Assembly: GCA_900470095.1 (NCBI GenBank) | Contig: UBZM01000063.1 | Coordinates: forward strand, 62,001-126,000 | Direction: 5' to 3' | Length of the DNA stretch: 64,000 nucleotides | Source of the DNA: Hyphomicrobiales bacterium | Lineage (GTDB): Bacteria; Pseudomonadota; Alphaproteobacteria; Rhizobiales; Beijerinckiaceae | Shown here: positions 54,752 to 64,000 of the stretch, one piece after another | How positions within the stretch are numbered: position 1 is the first letter of the stretch | Layout of the letters: every line of letters begins with the position of its first letter | Program-made: the position numbers and the translations under genes | Notes under the pieces: model-generated | Databases searched by the model: none | The model's input: the letters and a program-made list of their open reading frames with translations, nothing else | What the model was told of the DNA's origin: nothing

Positions 54752-56170
54752 TCACGTTTGATCGCTGAGGCGAGCGAGCGTTTCCTCGCGGCCGAGCACC
54801 GCCATCACATCGAACAGGCCGGGTGACTGACTGCGTCCGGTCAGGGCGGCCCGCAGCGGCTGGGCTACCTGTCCGAGCTTGAGTGCCTGCTCTTCGGCGA
54901 AGGCCCGGACAGCAGCCTCGAGTGGCGCCGGAGTCCAGTCGTTCACTGCGGCAAGCTTCTCGGCCAAGCTGGGCATGCGCTGGCGGGCACCTTCATCCAG
55001 CAGCGTCGCCGCCTTTGGGTCGAGTGCGAGCGGGCGCTTCGCAAAAAGATAGGAGGCGCTGTCGAGTAGCTCGATCAGCGTCTTGGCGCGCTCCTTCAGC
55101 CCCGGCATTGCAGCAAGCAGCTTGGCTTCGAGAGCCGGATCGAGCTCGGGGCCGAGTCCATGCGCCGGGCCGATCTCTGGGAGGATCTGCTTAAGTGCAT
55201 TGAGCAGGTCATGGTCATCGGCCTGGCGCATGTAGAGCCCGTTCAGGCTCTCCAGCTTGGCGTAGTCGAAACGTGCCGGCGAGCGGCCGATCGAGGAAAG
55301 ATTGAACAGCGAGACCATCTCTTCGGTCGAGAAGATCTCCTGGTCGCCATGGCTCCAGCCGAGTCGGAGCAGGTAGTTGCGCAGGGCCACCGGCAGATAA
55401 CCCATGGAGCGATAGGCATCGACGCCGAGCGCGCCATGGCGCTTAGAGAGCTTCGCGCCGTCCGCCCCGTGGATCAGCGGGATGTGCGACATGCTTGGCA
55501 CGCGCCAGCCCATCGCCTGGTAGATCTGGGTCTGACGGGCGGCGTTGGTGAGATGGTCGTCGCCACGGATGACATGGGTCACCGCCATGTCATGGTCGTC
55601 TACAACGACAGCCAGCATATAGGTCGGGTTGCCGTCGGAGCGCAGCAGCACGAGGTCGTCGAGATTCTCGTTCTGCCAGACGACGCGGCCCTGCACCTCA
55701 TCCTCGACCACGGTCTCACCGGTCTGCGGCGCGCGCAGGCGGATGACCGGCTTCACGCCGGCCGGAGCGGTTGCCGGATCGCGATCGCGCCAACGTCCGT
55801 CATAGCGCATGGGACGGCCCTCAGCGCGCGCCCTTTCGCGCATCTCCTCGAGTTCCTGCGGCGTCGCATAGCAATGATAGGCCTTGCCGGCCGCGAGCAT
55901 CTGCTCGGCGACCTCGCGATGCCGGGCCGCACGGGCGAACTGGTAGACGGTCTCGCCGTCCCAATCGAGGCCGAGCCAGGACAGACCGTCGAGAATCGCT
56001 GCGATGGCCGGTTCGGTCGAGCGTTCGCGGTCGGTGTCTTCGATGCGCAGCAGCATCTTGCCGCCATGACGGCGGGCATAGAGCCAGTTGAACAGCGCGG
56101 TACGCGCGCCGCCGATATGCAGGAATCCGGTTGGAGACGGCGCGAAGCGCGTAACGACCGCATCACTCAT
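54752..56170 (-). CDS. gltX: Glutamyl-tRNA synthetase
   Basis: GltX charges tRNA-Glu and, in bacteria lacking GlnRS, also tRNA-Gln. From the ATG at 56170 the protein has 472 residues beginning [21 protein letters not shown], with the class I HIGH motif as HIGG. The KMSKS equivalent is KLSKRHG. The zinc-region cysteines of some GltX proteins are not evident. A C-terminal helical anticodon-binding domain spans about 330-472. A longer frame to 56218 lacks support. It diverges from comEC across 158 bases. Confidence 0.95.
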   Translation of the reverse strand: MSDAVVTRFAPSPTGFLHIGGARTALFNWLYARRHGGKMLLRIEDTDRERSTEPAIAAILDGLSWLGLDWDGETVYQFARAARHREVAEQMLAAGKAYHCYATPQELEEMRERARAEGRPMRYDGRWRDRDPATAPAGVKPVIRLRAPQTGETVVEDEVQGRVVWQNENLDDLVLLRSDGNPTYMLAVVVDDHDMAVTHVIRGDDHLTNAARQTQIYQAMGWRVPSMSHIPLIHGADGAKLSKRHGALGVDAYRSMGYLPVALRNYLLRLGWSHGDQEIFSTEEMVSLFNLSSIGRSPARFDYAKLESLNGLYMRQADDHDLLNALKQILPEIGPAHGLGPELDPALEAKLLAAMPGLKERAKTLIELLDSASYLFAKRPLALDPKAATLLDEGARQRMPSLAEKLAAVNDWTPAPLEAAVRAFAEEQALKLGQVAQPLRAALTGRSQSPGLFDVMAVLGREETLARLSDQT

Positions 56171-56328
56171 GAAAGGCAGGCTCCGGCAGGACGGGGAATG
56201 AGGCCGACAGAGCGGCAAAGGAACAAGACGTCAATCGAACATGACAACCGACGCGGCCCCTGTAACATGCTGATGGGGCCGACGTTAAGCGCAAGATCGC
56301 ATCCGGTCGTCTGCCCGAGGGACGGTTT

Positions 56329-58584
56329 ATGCGCGAGGCGCCGCCAGACCCGAGCCGGCTGCGCGGTGCGCGCATTCGCACCGTACCGTTCCGCATTCCC
56401 GAGAGAGGGCTCCACGCCGCTGCCATTGGGTTGCTTCTCGCCGAATGGCGCGCGCGATTCCTGGGCGCCATCGCGATCGAGGCCGGGCGCAGGCGGCTCT
56501 TTCTCTGGCTGCCGGTGCTGATCGGAAGCGGCATCCTGCTCTATTTCGCGGCAGATCGCGAGCCATCCGTCTGGGTCCCACTCTCCGGCTTTGGCGTTTC
56601 CGCTGCGATGGCCGCGCTGTCGCGCCCATGGCGCCCGGTCATGCTCGTTTGCGTCGGCCTTGCTGCCATATTCGCCGGCTTTGGTGCCGCGGCTTGGCGC
56701 ACGGCGACGATCGCAGCGCCGATGCTCGATCGAACGCGCGTCGGACAACTCACCGGCTTTGTCGAATCGGTCGAGGCGCGTGACGCTGGCGCGCGCCTTG
56801 TGGTCCTGGTGACCGGCATTGCCGGGCTGGAGCCCGAACGCCTGCCACGGCGGGTTCGGGTCAACGTCAAGGGGGGCTCGGTCTCACCGGGCGATCATAT
56901 TGCCGCTGTCGCGCGCCTCCTGCCACCGCCCGGTCCGGTGCGGCCAGGCGGCTACGATTTCGGCCGCGATGCCTTCTTCCGGGGGCTCGGGGCAGTCGGG
57001 ACCATTCCGGGAAAGATCACGCTCGCCCCACCGCCCTCGCAGCCACCTCTCGAGCTTCAGTTTCGCGCAATGGTCGACCGAGCGCGCAATGCCCTGACGG
57101 AGCGCATCGCCGGTATCGGGGGAGGGCAGGCTGGCGCGGTGGCAGCGTCGCTGGTCACCGGCAAGCGTGGCCTCATCACAGAGGCGACCAATATCGATCT
57201 GCGCGCGGCCGGTATCTATCACATCATCTCGATCTCCGGCCTTCACATGGTGCTGGCCTCCGCCACGATCTTCGGCCTGGTCCGTGGCCTGCTGGCGCTG
57301 TCGGAAACGCTGGCATTGCGCTGGCCGGTGAAGAAACTCGCCGCCCTTGCCGCGATGCTCGGTGCCACCGCCTATTGCATCTTCTCAGGAGCCGAGGTCG
57401 CGACGGTCCGCTCGCTGCTCATGACGCTGGTCATGTTCGGTGCGATCCTCGTCGATCGCCCGGCGCTCAGCATGCGCAACCTGGCTCTTGCCGCGATGAT
57501 CGTTCTGCTGCGCGAGCCTGACGCGCTGCTCGGTCCGAGCTTCCAGATGTCCTTTGGTGCTGTTGCGGCTCTGATCGCCTTCGCCGAGCGCTGGGAGGAT
57601 CGCGGCCACTCCGAGGCCCCGGCGAGCCTGCCCTGGCCGCTACGTCCGATCTGGATCGCGGTCGTCGGGCTCACGGTCACGACCCTGCTGGCGACCGTAG
57701 CAACCGCACCCTTCGGGGCCTATCATTTCCAGACATTCAACCCCTTCGGCCTGCTCGGCAACGCGCTCGCCTTGCCGTTCGTTTCACTGATCGTCATGCC
57801 TGCGGCCGTCTTCGGCGTGCTCGCCTATCCCTTCGGTTTGGATTGGCTGGCCTGGGCGTCAATGGGAGTCGCTTCGGACTATGTGCTGCAATCGGCGCGC
57901 TGGGTTGCGGGATTCGACCACTCCGCAGTGGTCATTCCTGCGTTCGGGACCGCGGCGCTCGCATGCTTTGCCGCCGCGCTCCTCTGGATCACGCTCTGGA
58001 CGACACCGCTGCGCTTTCTGGCCATCGTTCCCCTGATCGCGGGACTGGTCGTGGCAGCCAAGCCGGAGAGGCCCGATATCCTGATCGAACGTGATGGCTC
58101 CGGCATCCTGGTCCGCGGGGGGGATGACCGCATGATCCTGGCCGGTCAACCGAGCCGCTTCGTGCTGCAACAATGGCTGAACGCAGATGGCGATAATCGC
58201 CGGCCTGACGACAACAGCCTCCGGGAAGGCGCAGCCTGCGACACTCTGGGTTGTGTCGTCCGCAGCAAGGATGGACGAAGCATTGCCTTTGCTCGTGATC
58301 GCCTGGCCATCGTCGAGGACTGCAGGCGCGCTGACCTCGTCATCACGCCGATTCCCTGGACCAGTCCTTGCGCTGCACGGCTGATCGACCGCCTGGCATT
58401 GTCGCGCGATGGTGCAACGGCCCTTGTCAGCCACAAGGGCGGCTGGCGCACGCATTTATCCGAGCAGGGTGGCGTTGATCGCCCCTGGAGCCGCAAGCGG
58501 GCGCGGTCTGTCACTACGCCGCCGGAATCATCGTCAACGGCCCCGCTGCCCGTGGCCGCTGAAGACCACGATCGGCTTCAGTAG
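56329..58584 (+). CDS. ComEC/Rec2 family DNA-uptake channel protein
   Basis: The 751-residue membrane protein has an N-terminal DUF4131-like part with several spans and a soluble OB-like segment (about 130-210). The Competence domain follows, marked by [21 protein letters not shown] read in pieces ([11 protein letters not shown]). Further spans follow to about 570. ComEC forms the inner-membrane pore for transforming DNA. The C-terminal part (about 580-751) is in the position of the metallo-beta-lactamase-like domain, but I see no HxHxDH motif. Other competence genes are not in the window. The stop overlaps the end of lexA by 7 bases. Confidence 0.85.
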   Translation: MREAPPDPSRLRGARIRTVPFRIPERGLHAAAIGLLLAEWRARFLGAIAIEAGRRRLFLWLPVLIGSGILLYFAADREPSVWVPLSGFGVSAAMAALSRPWRPVMLVCVGLAAIFAGFGAAAWRTATIAAPMLDRTRVGQLTGFVESVEARDAGARLVVLVTGIAGLEPERLPRRVRVNVKGGSVSPGDHIAAVARLLPPPGPVRPGGYDFGRDAFFRGLGAVGTIPGKITLAPPPSQPPLELQFRAMVDRARNALTERIAGIGGGQAGAVAASLVTGKRGLITEATNIDLRAAGIYHIISISGLHMVLASATIFGLVRGLLALSETLALRWPVKKLAALAAMLGATAYCIFSGAEVATVRSLLMTLVMFGAILVDRPALSMRNLALAAMIVLLREPDALLGPSFQMSFGAVAALIAFAERWEDRGHSEAPASLPWPLRPIWIAVVGLTVTTLLATVATAPFGAYHFQTFNPFGLLGNALALPFVSLIVMPAAVFGVLAYPFGLDWLAWASMGVASDYVLQSARWVAGFDHSAVVIPAFGTAALACFAAALLWITLWTTPLRFLAIVPLIAGLVVAAKPERPDILIERDGSGILVRGGDDRMILAGQPSRFVLQQWLNADGDNRRPDDNSLREGAACDTLGCVVRSKDGRSIAFARDRLAIVEDCRRADLVITPIPWTSPCAARLIDRLALSRDGATALVSHKGGWRTHLSEQGGVDRPWSRKRARSVTTPPESSSTAPLPVAAEDHDRLQ

Positions 58585-59282
58585 CGCCGCATCAGGTTGA
58601 CCAGGCGGCCTTGAATTTTGACGCGGTCCGGTCCCAGCACTCTTGTTTCATAAGCGGGATTGGCGGCTTCCAGAGCGATCGAGGAGCCGCGCTTGCGCAG
58701 CCGCTTCAGCGTCGCTTCCTCGTCATCGATCAGGGCCACGATGATATCGCCGGTATTGGCGGTGTCCTGCCGTTTGATCACGACCGTATCACCGTCGAGG
58801 ATGCCGGCTTCCACCATCGAGTCGCCGCGCACCTCGAGAGCAAAATGTTCACCGGGGCCAAGCATATCGGCAGGCAGCGCTACGCTATGGCTGCGGCTCT
58901 GGATCGCGGAAATCGGCGTACCGGCGGCAATCCGCCCCATGACCGGAATCGCGACCGTGGAGCGCACGTCCTCTTCCGGGGGCGGTGCGATCGGCCGGAC
59001 CTTGCCAAGGCCACCCTGAACGACGGAGGGGCTGAACCGTCCGCGTGTCGCCTGAGGGCCGCCAGCCCCTTCAGGCAGCTTTATGATCTCGAGCGCTCGG
59101 GCTCGGTTGGGAAGGCGGCGAATGAAACCGCGCTCCTCCAGCGCCATGATCAGGCGATGGATACCGGACTTGGAGCGCAGATCGAGCGCGTCCTTCATCT
59201 CGTCGAAGGAGGGGGGCACCCCTGTCTCGCGCAGGCGTTCCTGGATGAAACGAAGCAGTTCGAACTGTTTGCGTGTCAGCAT
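58578..59282 (-). CDS. lexA: SOS repressor LexA
   Basis: LexA represses DNA-damage genes until RecA filaments trigger its self-cleavage. From [17 protein letters not shown] the protein has 234 residues, the longer form usual in alphaproteobacteria. A winged-helix DNA-binding domain occupies 1-65, then a long linker. The cleavage site is Ala120-Gly121 in GRIAAGTPI. The catalytic dyad is Ser155 in [10 protein letters not shown] and Lys193 in EATLKRL. An earlier ATG at 59357 lies upstream of the promoter and is not used. A perfect SOS box in its own promoter shows autoregulation. Confidence 0.96.
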   Translation of the reverse strand: MLTRKQFELLRFIQERLRETGVPPSFDEMKDALDLRSKSGIHRLIMALEERGFIRRLPNRARALEIIKLPEGAGGPQATRGRFSPSVVQGGLGKVRPIAPPPEEDVRSTVAIPVMGRIAAGTPISAIQSRSHSVALPADMLGPGEHFALEVRGDSMVEAGILDGDTVVIKRQDTANTGDIIVALIDDEEATLKRLRKRGSSIALEAANPAYETRVLGPDRVKIQGRLVNLMRRY

Positions 59283-59328
59283 GGTCCCCGCCAGCGCTCT
59301 TTGTACGGAATCGAAACAAAGCACGAAC

Positions 59329-59357
59329 ACCATACAGGTTCGCGTTGTGTTCCGCAA
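59329..59357 (-). promoter_or_regulatory. lexA promoter with perfect SOS box in the spacer
   Basis: On the minus strand TTGCGG (59357-59352) and TATGGT (59334-59329) are 17 bases apart. The LexA box GAAC-N7-GAAC (59352-59338; GTTC-N7-GTTC on plus) fills the spacer and is a perfect match to the alphaproteobacterial consensus. LexA bound here would block polymerase. The region lies between the moeA stop (59364) and the lexA start, so lexA can be expressed apart from the trp-moa genes upstream. Confidence 0.9.
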
Positions 59358-59363
59358 GCACGC

Positions 59364-60575
59364 TCAGCGTAGGCGGATGATCCGGCAGTTGTCGCCTTTG
59401 TTTGCCGGCGCAGCAAATGATTCGCGGATCAGTAGCGCGTCGGCGCGGGCTAGACTGGCCAGCATCGAGGAATCCTGCTTGGTGAAGGGCGTTGCCAGCC
59501 ATCCCTCCGGGGTGAGAATCAGTTCCGACCTCATGTAGTCCCGCCGCTCATCATTTGCCGGCAAATCTCTTCCGACGATAGCAGGCTCACTCAGATCGCG
59601 CTCCGGTTCCGGTACGCCGAGGAGGGCCTTGAGCAGCGGCACGAGGAAGAGATGCCCGCAGACGATGGACGAGACGGGGTTTCCGGGCAGGCCGAGCGCG
59701 ACCATACGGCCGAGGCGACCCATCATCATCGGCTTGCCCGGCCGCATGGCGATTTTCCAGAAACCGAGCGCCATGCCTTGCCCGATCAACGCTGCCTGGA
59801 CGAGATCGTGTTCACCTACCGAGGCTCCTCCCAGGGTGATCAGCACATCGGCATCGGCCTTCCGTGCCTGGCCAATCTTGTCGGCGAGGTCGGCATGATC
59901 ATCGCGGGCGATCCCGAGATCGAGCGCTGTGCCGCCGGCCTGCTCGACCAGCGCGGCGAGTGCAAAACTGTTGGACGCGACGATCTGGTCGGGTCCGACC
60001 GGCTCGCCCGGCTGGACCAGTTCGTCGCCGGTCGCGAGGATCGCGACCAGTGGCTTGCGACGCACAGCGAGTGTGGGGTGGCCCATGGCTGCCGCGAGGC
60101 CGAGGCTCGCACTGTCGAGTCGGCTGCCGGCGAGAAGCAACACCTCGCCCTCGGAGAAGTCCAATCCTGCCTGACGAACGAACTTGCCGCGCTCGGCACT
60201 CTCGCGCACGCGGATCGTCGAGCTGCCGACGCCGTCGGCATTCTCCTGAATCAGGATGGTATCGGCGCCATCAGGCATCGGAGCGCCCGTGAAGATGCGA
60301 ACAGCCTCATTCGAGCGGACGATCCCTGAGAAGGAGCGACCGGCAGCCGATTCGCCGATGACCCGCAATTCATTTGCCGGCGCAATGTCGTCTGCGCGAA
60401 CGGCGTATCCGTCCATTGCGGAATTGGCGAAGGGGGGCTGGGTCCGAAGCGCCTGCAGATCGGCGGCGAGCACGCGCCCTACGCAATGTGCGAGCGGCAG
60501 TGTTTCTGATGGTGTCAGTGCCGGAACGCTGTCGATCAGCGCCTTCAGGGCGACGGGGACGGGCGTGAGGCTCAT
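59364..60575 (-). CDS. moeA: Molybdopterin molybdotransferase
   Basis: MoeA inserts molybdate into adenylylated molybdopterin, the last step of molybdenum cofactor synthesis. The 403 residues show the four-domain layout: [17 protein letters not shown] in domain 2, [18 protein letters not shown], the catalytic region [16 protein letters not shown] with its Mo-binding glycine-rich loop, and [16 protein letters not shown]. Domain 4 is at the C terminus. It overlaps moaC by four bases. Confidence 0.94.
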   Translation of the reverse strand: MSLTPVPVALKALIDSVPALTPSETLPLAHCVGRVLAADLQALRTQPPFANSAMDGYAVRADDIAPANELRVIGESAAGRSFSGIVRSNEAVRIFTGAPMPDGADTILIQENADGVGSSTIRVRESAERGKFVRQAGLDFSEGEVLLLAGSRLDSASLGLAAAMGHPTLAVRRKPLVAILATGDELVQPGEPVGPDQIVASNSFALAALVEQAGGTALDLGIARDDHADLADKIGQARKADADVLITLGGASVGEHDLVQAALIGQGMALGFWKIAMRPGKPMMMGRLGRMVALGLPGNPVSSIVCGHLFLVPLLKALLGVPEPERDLSEPAIVGRDLPANDERRDYMRSELILTPEGWLATPFTKQDSSMLASLARADALLIRESFAAPANKGDNCRIIRLR

Positions 60576-61060
60576 CGCGCAGTTTCCGGGAGATTGAAGG
60601 TGCCGGATTTTCCACCGGACTTGTGGACGAGCCTGATGCCTTCGATCCGCATCGCCCGGTCGACCGCCTTGACCATGTCGTAAACTGTGAGGCAGGCGAC
60701 GCCGACAGCGGTCAACGCTTCCATCTCGACGCCGGTCTGTCCCTTCATCTTGACCTCAGCGCTCACGCGCACCCCAGGCAATGTCTCGTCCAGGGTGAGG
60801 TCGACGCTGATCTTGCTGATCAACAGCGGGTGACAGAGCGGGATCAGTTCATGCGTGCGCTTGGCGGCCATGATTCCAGCCAGGCGCGCCGTGCCAAGCA
60901 CGTCGCCCTTCTTGGCGTCGCCATCGCGCACGATGGCCAAGGTCGAGGGCTGCATGACGACATAGCCCTCGGCGACAGCGATGCGCGAGGTCTCCTCCTT
61001 GTCGCCGACATCGACCATATGGGCCTGGCCGCTGGCGTCGAGATGGCTGAGCTTGCTCAT
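60572..61060 (-). CDS. moaC: Cyclic pyranopterin monophosphate synthase
   Basis: MoaC converts the MoaA product to cyclic pyranopterin monophosphate in molybdenum cofactor synthesis. The 162-residue protein starts [19 protein letters not shown] and has TRIAVAEG-like [23 protein letters not shown] with the substrate-binding histidines, and [16 protein letters not shown] with the catalytic lysine. It overlaps both trpC and moeA by four bases, so it is firmly within one operon though functionally unrelated to tryptophan. Confidence 0.95.
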   Translation of the reverse strand: MSKLSHLDASGQAHMVDVGDKEETSRIAVAEGYVVMQPSTLAIVRDGDAKKGDVLGTARLAGIMAAKRTHELIPLCHPLLISKISVDLTLDETLPGVRVSAEVKMKGQTGVEMEALTAVGVACLTVYDMVKAVDRAMRIEGIRLVHKSGGKSGTFNLPETAR

Positions 61061-61866
61061 GCTGCGCTGCGCGCAGAACCGGTCAGAAGATCACGGGTCG
61101 CAGCGGCGACATCGTCCTGCCGCATCAGGCTCTCGCCAACGAGGAAGGTGTTGACGCCGGCACGCTGCAACCGCGCGATGTCGGCATGGCTGAAGATGCC
61201 GCTCTCGCCAACGATGATGCGGTCCGCGGGGACGCGCGGCGCCAGCCTCTCGGTGACGGCGAGATCGACGGCAAAGCTGCGAAGATCGCGATTGTTGATG
61301 CCGAGCAGCGGGCTGTCGAGCTCGAGGGCACGATCGAGCTCGGCTTCGTTATGAACCTCCACCAGGACGTCGATGCCGAGCGACTTTGCCGTCTCGTTCA
61401 GCGCGCGGGCCGTCCCGTCATCGACGCCAGCCATGATGATCAGGATACAGTCGGCGCCCCAGGCGCGAGCCTCGAAGACCTGATAGGGGTCGTAGAGGAA
61501 ATCCTTGCGCAGGGCGGGCAGGCCGCTCGCCGCGCGCGCCTGCTGCAGGAATTCCGGCTGTCCCTGGAAAGAGGGCGCATCTGTCAGCACGGACAGGCAG
61601 GCCGCGCCGCCTTCGGCATAGGCGCGTGCCAGAGATGGCGGGTCGAAATCGGCGCGGATCAGCCCCTTGGACGGGCTGGCCTTCTTGATCTCGGCGATCA
61701 ATGCAGGCTTGCCGGCCGCGTGTTTCGCGGTAAGCGCGGCCGTGAAGCCCCGTACGGGACCAGCAGCCTGGGCGCGCTGCTCGATCTCCGCCTGGGGCAC
61801 TGCGGCCTTGGCTGCGGCGATCTCCTGGCGCTTATAGGCCTCGATGCGGGCGAGGATGTCGCTCAT
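61057..61866 (-). CDS. trpC: Indole-3-glycerol phosphate synthase
   Basis: TrpC closes the indole ring from CdRP. The 269-residue (beta/alpha)8 barrel shows [22 protein letters not shown] read in pieces ([13 protein letters not shown]), then [23 protein letters not shown] in pieces ([12 protein letters not shown]). [13 protein letters not shown] and [11 protein letters not shown] follow, then VGESGI. No TrpF domain is fused. It begins 7 bases after trpD and overlaps moaC. Confidence 0.95.
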   Translation of the reverse strand: MSDILARIEAYKRQEIAAAKAAVPQAEIEQRAQAAGPVRGFTAALTAKHAAGKPALIAEIKKASPSKGLIRADFDPPSLARAYAEGGAACLSVLTDAPSFQGQPEFLQQARAASGLPALRKDFLYDPYQVFEARAWGADCILIIMAGVDDGTARALNETAKSLGIDVLVEVHNEAELDRALELDSPLLGINNRDLRSFAVDLAVTERLAPRVPADRIIVGESGIFSHADIARLQRAGVNTFLVGESLMRQDDVAAATRDLLTGSARSAA

Positions 61867-61873
61867 GACGTCC

Positions 61874-62887
61874 TCACGCGTTCGAGCAGGCGATGAGGGC
61901 GGTCAGCGTCGCCTTGGCCTTGCCGCTGTCGATCGCCGAGGTGGCGCGGGCGAGGCCATCGCGCAAATCGCTGGCCTGGCCGGCCACGACGAGCGCGGCG
62001 GCAGCATTGAAGGCCGCGATATCGCGGAAGGGCGTCTTCTTGCCGTCGAGAACCGCACGGAGCGCCTCGGCATTCTGTGCCGGTTCACCGCCCCGCAGAT
62101 CTTCGGACTTTGCACGGGCCAGGCCGACATCGTCCGGGCTGATCGAGAAACTCTCGATCTTGCCCTTGTCGAGCGCGACGACGCGGGTCGGCCCGGTGGT
62201 GGTGATCTCGTCAAGGCCGTCAGAACCGTTCACGGCCCAGATGCGGTCGGAGCCGAGCGCAGACAGCACGCGCACCATAGGCTCGAGCCAGGTCTCTGAG
62301 AAGGCGCCGACGAGCTGCCTCTTGACACCGGCCGGGTTGGAGAGCGGCCCGAGCAGGTTGAAGATGGTGCGGGTGCCGAGTTCGGTGCGCACCGGCGCAA
62401 CATGCCGCATCGAGGCGTGATGGGTCGGTGCGAACATGAAGCCGACGCCGGCCTCTGCGATGCAACGCTCCGTGCCCGCGGGCTCGAGCCCCACCTTGAC
62501 GCCGAGCGCTGTGAGCACGTCGGCCGCTCCGGAACGTGACGAGGCGGCGCGATTGCCATGCTTGGCGACCGGCACGCCGCAGGAAGCGGTGATGATCGCA
62601 GCCAGCGTCGAGACGTTATAGGAGCCCGATGCATCGCCGCCGGTTCCGACGATGTCGATCGCGCCGGCCGGAGCTTTCACCGGCAGCATCTTGCCGCGCA
62701 TGGCGCTGACCGCGCCGGCGATCTCCTCGACAGTCTCGCCACGGACGCGCAGCGCCATCAAGAAGGCGGCCGCCTGCGCATTGGTGACCTCGCCGGACAG
62801 GATGGTGTCAAAGGCATCGCGCGCCTCCTCGCGGGAGAGCGAGGCGCCGGTCGCCACCTTGGCGATGAAGGGTTTGAAATCGTCCAT
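61874..62887 (-). CDS. trpD: Anthranilate phosphoribosyltransferase
   Basis: TrpD joins anthranilate to PRPP. From [14 protein letters not shown] the protein has 337 residues. It has [17 protein letters not shown], the PRPP-binding [33 protein letters not shown] and [18 protein letters not shown], all family motifs. A longer frame up to 63451 lies in trpG and is ignored. It is separate from trpG, unlike fused enterobacterial TrpGD. Confidence 0.95.
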   Translation of the reverse strand: MDDFKPFIAKVATGASLSREEARDAFDTILSGEVTNAQAAAFLMALRVRGETVEEIAGAVSAMRGKMLPVKAPAGAIDIVGTGGDASGSYNVSTLAAIITASCGVPVAKHGNRAASSRSGAADVLTALGVKVGLEPAGTERCIAEAGVGFMFAPTHHASMRHVAPVRTELGTRTIFNLLGPLSNPAGVKRQLVGAFSETWLEPMVRVLSALGSDRIWAVNGSDGLDEITTTGPTRVVALDKGKIESFSISPDDVGLARAKSEDLRGGEPAQNAEALRAVLDGKKTPFRDIAAFNAAAALVVAGQASDLRDGLARATSAIDSGKAKATLTALIACSNA

Positions 62888-62900
62888 GGGTTCTTCGAAG

Positions 62901-63518
62901 TCAGGCTGTTTCGGAAAGGGCGGCGCGGTCCTGTGTCTGCGACCATCGTTCCGCCAGGCCGAGGAAATTGCGCAGGATCGTCGCACCATGCTCCGATGCG
63001 ATGCTCTCGGGGTGGAACTGCACGCCATGCACCGGCAGGGAGCGGTGCGAGAGTGCCATGATTTGCCCGTCTTCCGTCGCAGCTTCGATCTCCAGCTCTG
63101 TCGGGCAGCTTTCGCGTGCCACGATGAGCGAGTGGTAGCGCGTTGCCTGGATCGGCCCGTTGACGCCGTGAAACAGGCCGCGGGCGTGATGGCTGATGGT
63201 CGAAATCTTGCCGTGCATCGGCAGCGGCGCGCGCACGATCTCGCCACCAAAGGCCTGACCAATGGTCTGGAGGCCAAGGCAGACGCCAAAGATCGGCTTC
63301 CTGTCGGCGCCCTGGCGCACGAGGTCAAGGCAGATGCCGGCCTCATTGGGGGTGCAGGGACCTGGCGACAATACGATTGCGTCATGCCCTCCGCCCAGCG
63401 CCTCTTCGACGGTAAGGGCATCGTTGCGGCGAACCTCGACCTCCGCCCCAAGCCCGCCGATCAGGTGGACGAGGTTCCAGGTGAAGCTGTCGTAATTGTC
63501 GATCAGCAGGATACGCAT
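62901..63518 (-). CDS. trpG: Anthranilate synthase glutamine amidotransferase subunit
   Basis: TrpG releases ammonia from glutamine for TrpE; close relatives (PabA) serve p-aminobenzoate synthesis. The 205 residues begin [20 protein letters not shown]. The class I glutaminase triad is Cys80 in FGVCLGLQ, and His and Glu in GVQFHPESI. An ATG 15 codons earlier (63563) is less likely because the family starts at [11 protein letters not shown]. No trpE adjoins: the upstream side is divergent. The gene heads the trpG-trpD-trpC-moaC-moeA-lexA run. Confidence 0.92.
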   Translation of the reverse strand: MRILLIDNYDSFTWNLVHLIGGLGAEVEVRRNDALTVEEALGGGHDAIVLSPGPCTPNEAGICLDLVRQGADRKPIFGVCLGLQTIGQAFGGEIVRAPLPMHGKISTISHHARGLFHGVNGPIQATRYHSLIVARESCPTELEIEAATEDGQIMALSHRSLPVHGVQFHPESIASEHGATILRNFLGLAERWSQTQDRAALSETA

Positions 63519-63697
63519 TGCCGCTAACGAGATCTCCGGTCGCGATGATGGCAAGGTGGTCATGCCCGTTCGGGGGGCAAGTGGTCAAGTTATTGTCGGA
63601 GCGTGGCTCCATCGCGATTGCGTTCGCAGGCGTGCTGGCGACAAGATGGTCCTGATGAGACCGCGCAATCTTGCGGGGGGCGTTCGGTGTGTGGGGC

Positions 63698-64000
63698 ATG
63701 GCGATGTTGCGTCGGGCCAGGGCGATCAGGCGCGTGCTGCTGGCCTCGGCGCTGCTCGGCCTGGCTGCATGCAATTCCGGGGAACGTCCGCAAGCTCTGC
63801 CTGCCGAAGGGGTGTCGACAGCCGAGGTCGTCGGATTCGGCACGATCCGCTTCTGGGGGGATGCGGTCGTCCCCACCACAAGCAAATATCTCGATATCCA
63901 GTACAGGCAGATCGCTGCTTCGGGCTGTAGCAAATGCCAGGTGGCCGCAACATTCCTCGGGATTTCAGGCGGGAGCGGAGAGGGGGCCTATGGCGCGGGT
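63698..64000 (+). CDS. Patatin-like phospholipase family lipoprotein, cut by the window edge
   Basis: An open frame starting ATG at 63698 runs 101 codons to the right edge without a stop. It begins MAMLRRARAIRRVLLASALLGLAAC, a lipoprotein signal peptide with lipobox LAAC (Cys25). About 60 residues on comes FLGISGGSGEGAYGAG, the glycine-rich oxyanion-hole motif that opens patatin-like lipase domains. The catalytic GxSxG serine and the Asp would lie beyond the window. It diverges from trpG across 179 bases. Role unknown; perhaps an envelope-anchored lipid hydrolase. Confidence 0.75.
   Translation, partial: MAMLRRARAIRRVLLASALLGLAACNSGERPQALPAEGVSTAEVVGFGTIRFWGDAVVPTTSKYLDIQYRQIAASGCSKCQVAATFLGISGGSGEGAYGAG

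Noticed and set aside
58578-59357. Longer LexA starting at 59357
   Set aside because: That ATG lies upstream of the -10 of the SOS-controlled promoter, and LexA family members start at the MLTRKQ-type sequence at 59282.
61186-61896. 236-codon plus-strand frame opposite trpC
   Set aside because: Shadow of TrpC, with no start signal or domain.
1-64000. Search for tRNA, rRNA, CRISPR arrays, IS elements or prophage genes
   Set aside because: Reading the intergenic gaps showed no cloverleaf-like or T-loop sequence, no regularly spaced repeats and no transposase or integrase frame. The only repeats are the palindromes and tandem unit listed.

Overview
The window is a GC-rich, densely packed stretch of core chromosome from an alphaproteobacterium. 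Gene order and protein details fit the Hyphomicrobiales (Rhizobiales), most likely a Bosea- or Methylobacterium-like lineage. Pointers are: the blocks fabD-fabG-acpP-fabF-mltG-yicC-gmk and lpxD-fabZ-lpxA-lpxI-lpxB; LpxI instead of LpxH; trpG-trpD-trpC-moaC-moeA-lexA in one run; a GTTC-N7-GTTC type LexA box; and ribosomal protein S2 with a C-terminal extension. The genus is inference. I see no rRNA, tRNA, CRISPR array, insertion sequence, phage or integrase.

Layout. 1-5226 (minus): radA (first codons only), alr, dnaB, then the rpsF-rpsR-DUF2232-rplI ribosomal operon ending in a clear terminator. 5552-12293 (plus): fatty-acid synthesis, the MltG glycan terminase, YicC and guanylate kinase. 12303-19067 (minus): lptF-lptG-lptD-pdxA-rsmA. 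19230-21626 (plus): pepA, DNA polymerase III chi and a small lipoprotein. An ABC-F ATPase lies convergent to these across a gap full of palindromes. 23815-28111 (plus): a small membrane ORF, coaD, proS, lolC and lolD. A DMT-family transporter faces them on minus.

29261-44641 (plus): a LexA-like promoter with a 36-residue membrane ORF, dnaE, a short accessory block (pncA, WYL regulator, VOC protein, EVE protein, exported protein, YjbR-like protein), then rpsB-tsf-pyrH-frr-uppS-cdsA-dxr-rseP. 44909-52059 (plus): bamA and the lipid A genes. 52077-56170 (minus): a Bug-type binding protein, gltA and gltX. comEC (plus) meets lexA tail to tail, and the lexA-moeA-moaC-trpC-trpD-trpG run fills the minus strand to 63518. 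A patatin-like lipoprotein runs off the right edge.

Much of the window serves the envelope: acyl chains (FabD/G/F/Z, ACP), lipid A (LpxD/A/I/B), LPS export (LptD/F/G), outer-membrane protein assembly (BamA), lipoprotein release (LolC/D), undecaprenyl-PP and isoprenoids (UppS, Dxr), phospholipid precursor (CdsA) and peptidoglycan (Alr, MltG). The rest is mostly translation (S2, S6, S18, L9, EF-Ts, RRF, ProS, GltX, RsmA) and replication (DnaB, DnaE, HolC). The most interesting unexplained signal is at 29261-29428. A near-consensus promoter there carries a LexA-like half-site pair in its spacer, laid out as in the lexA promoter of this same window. It drives a 36-residue single-span membrane peptide with a strong ribosome binding site, a plausible SOS-induced small membrane protein.
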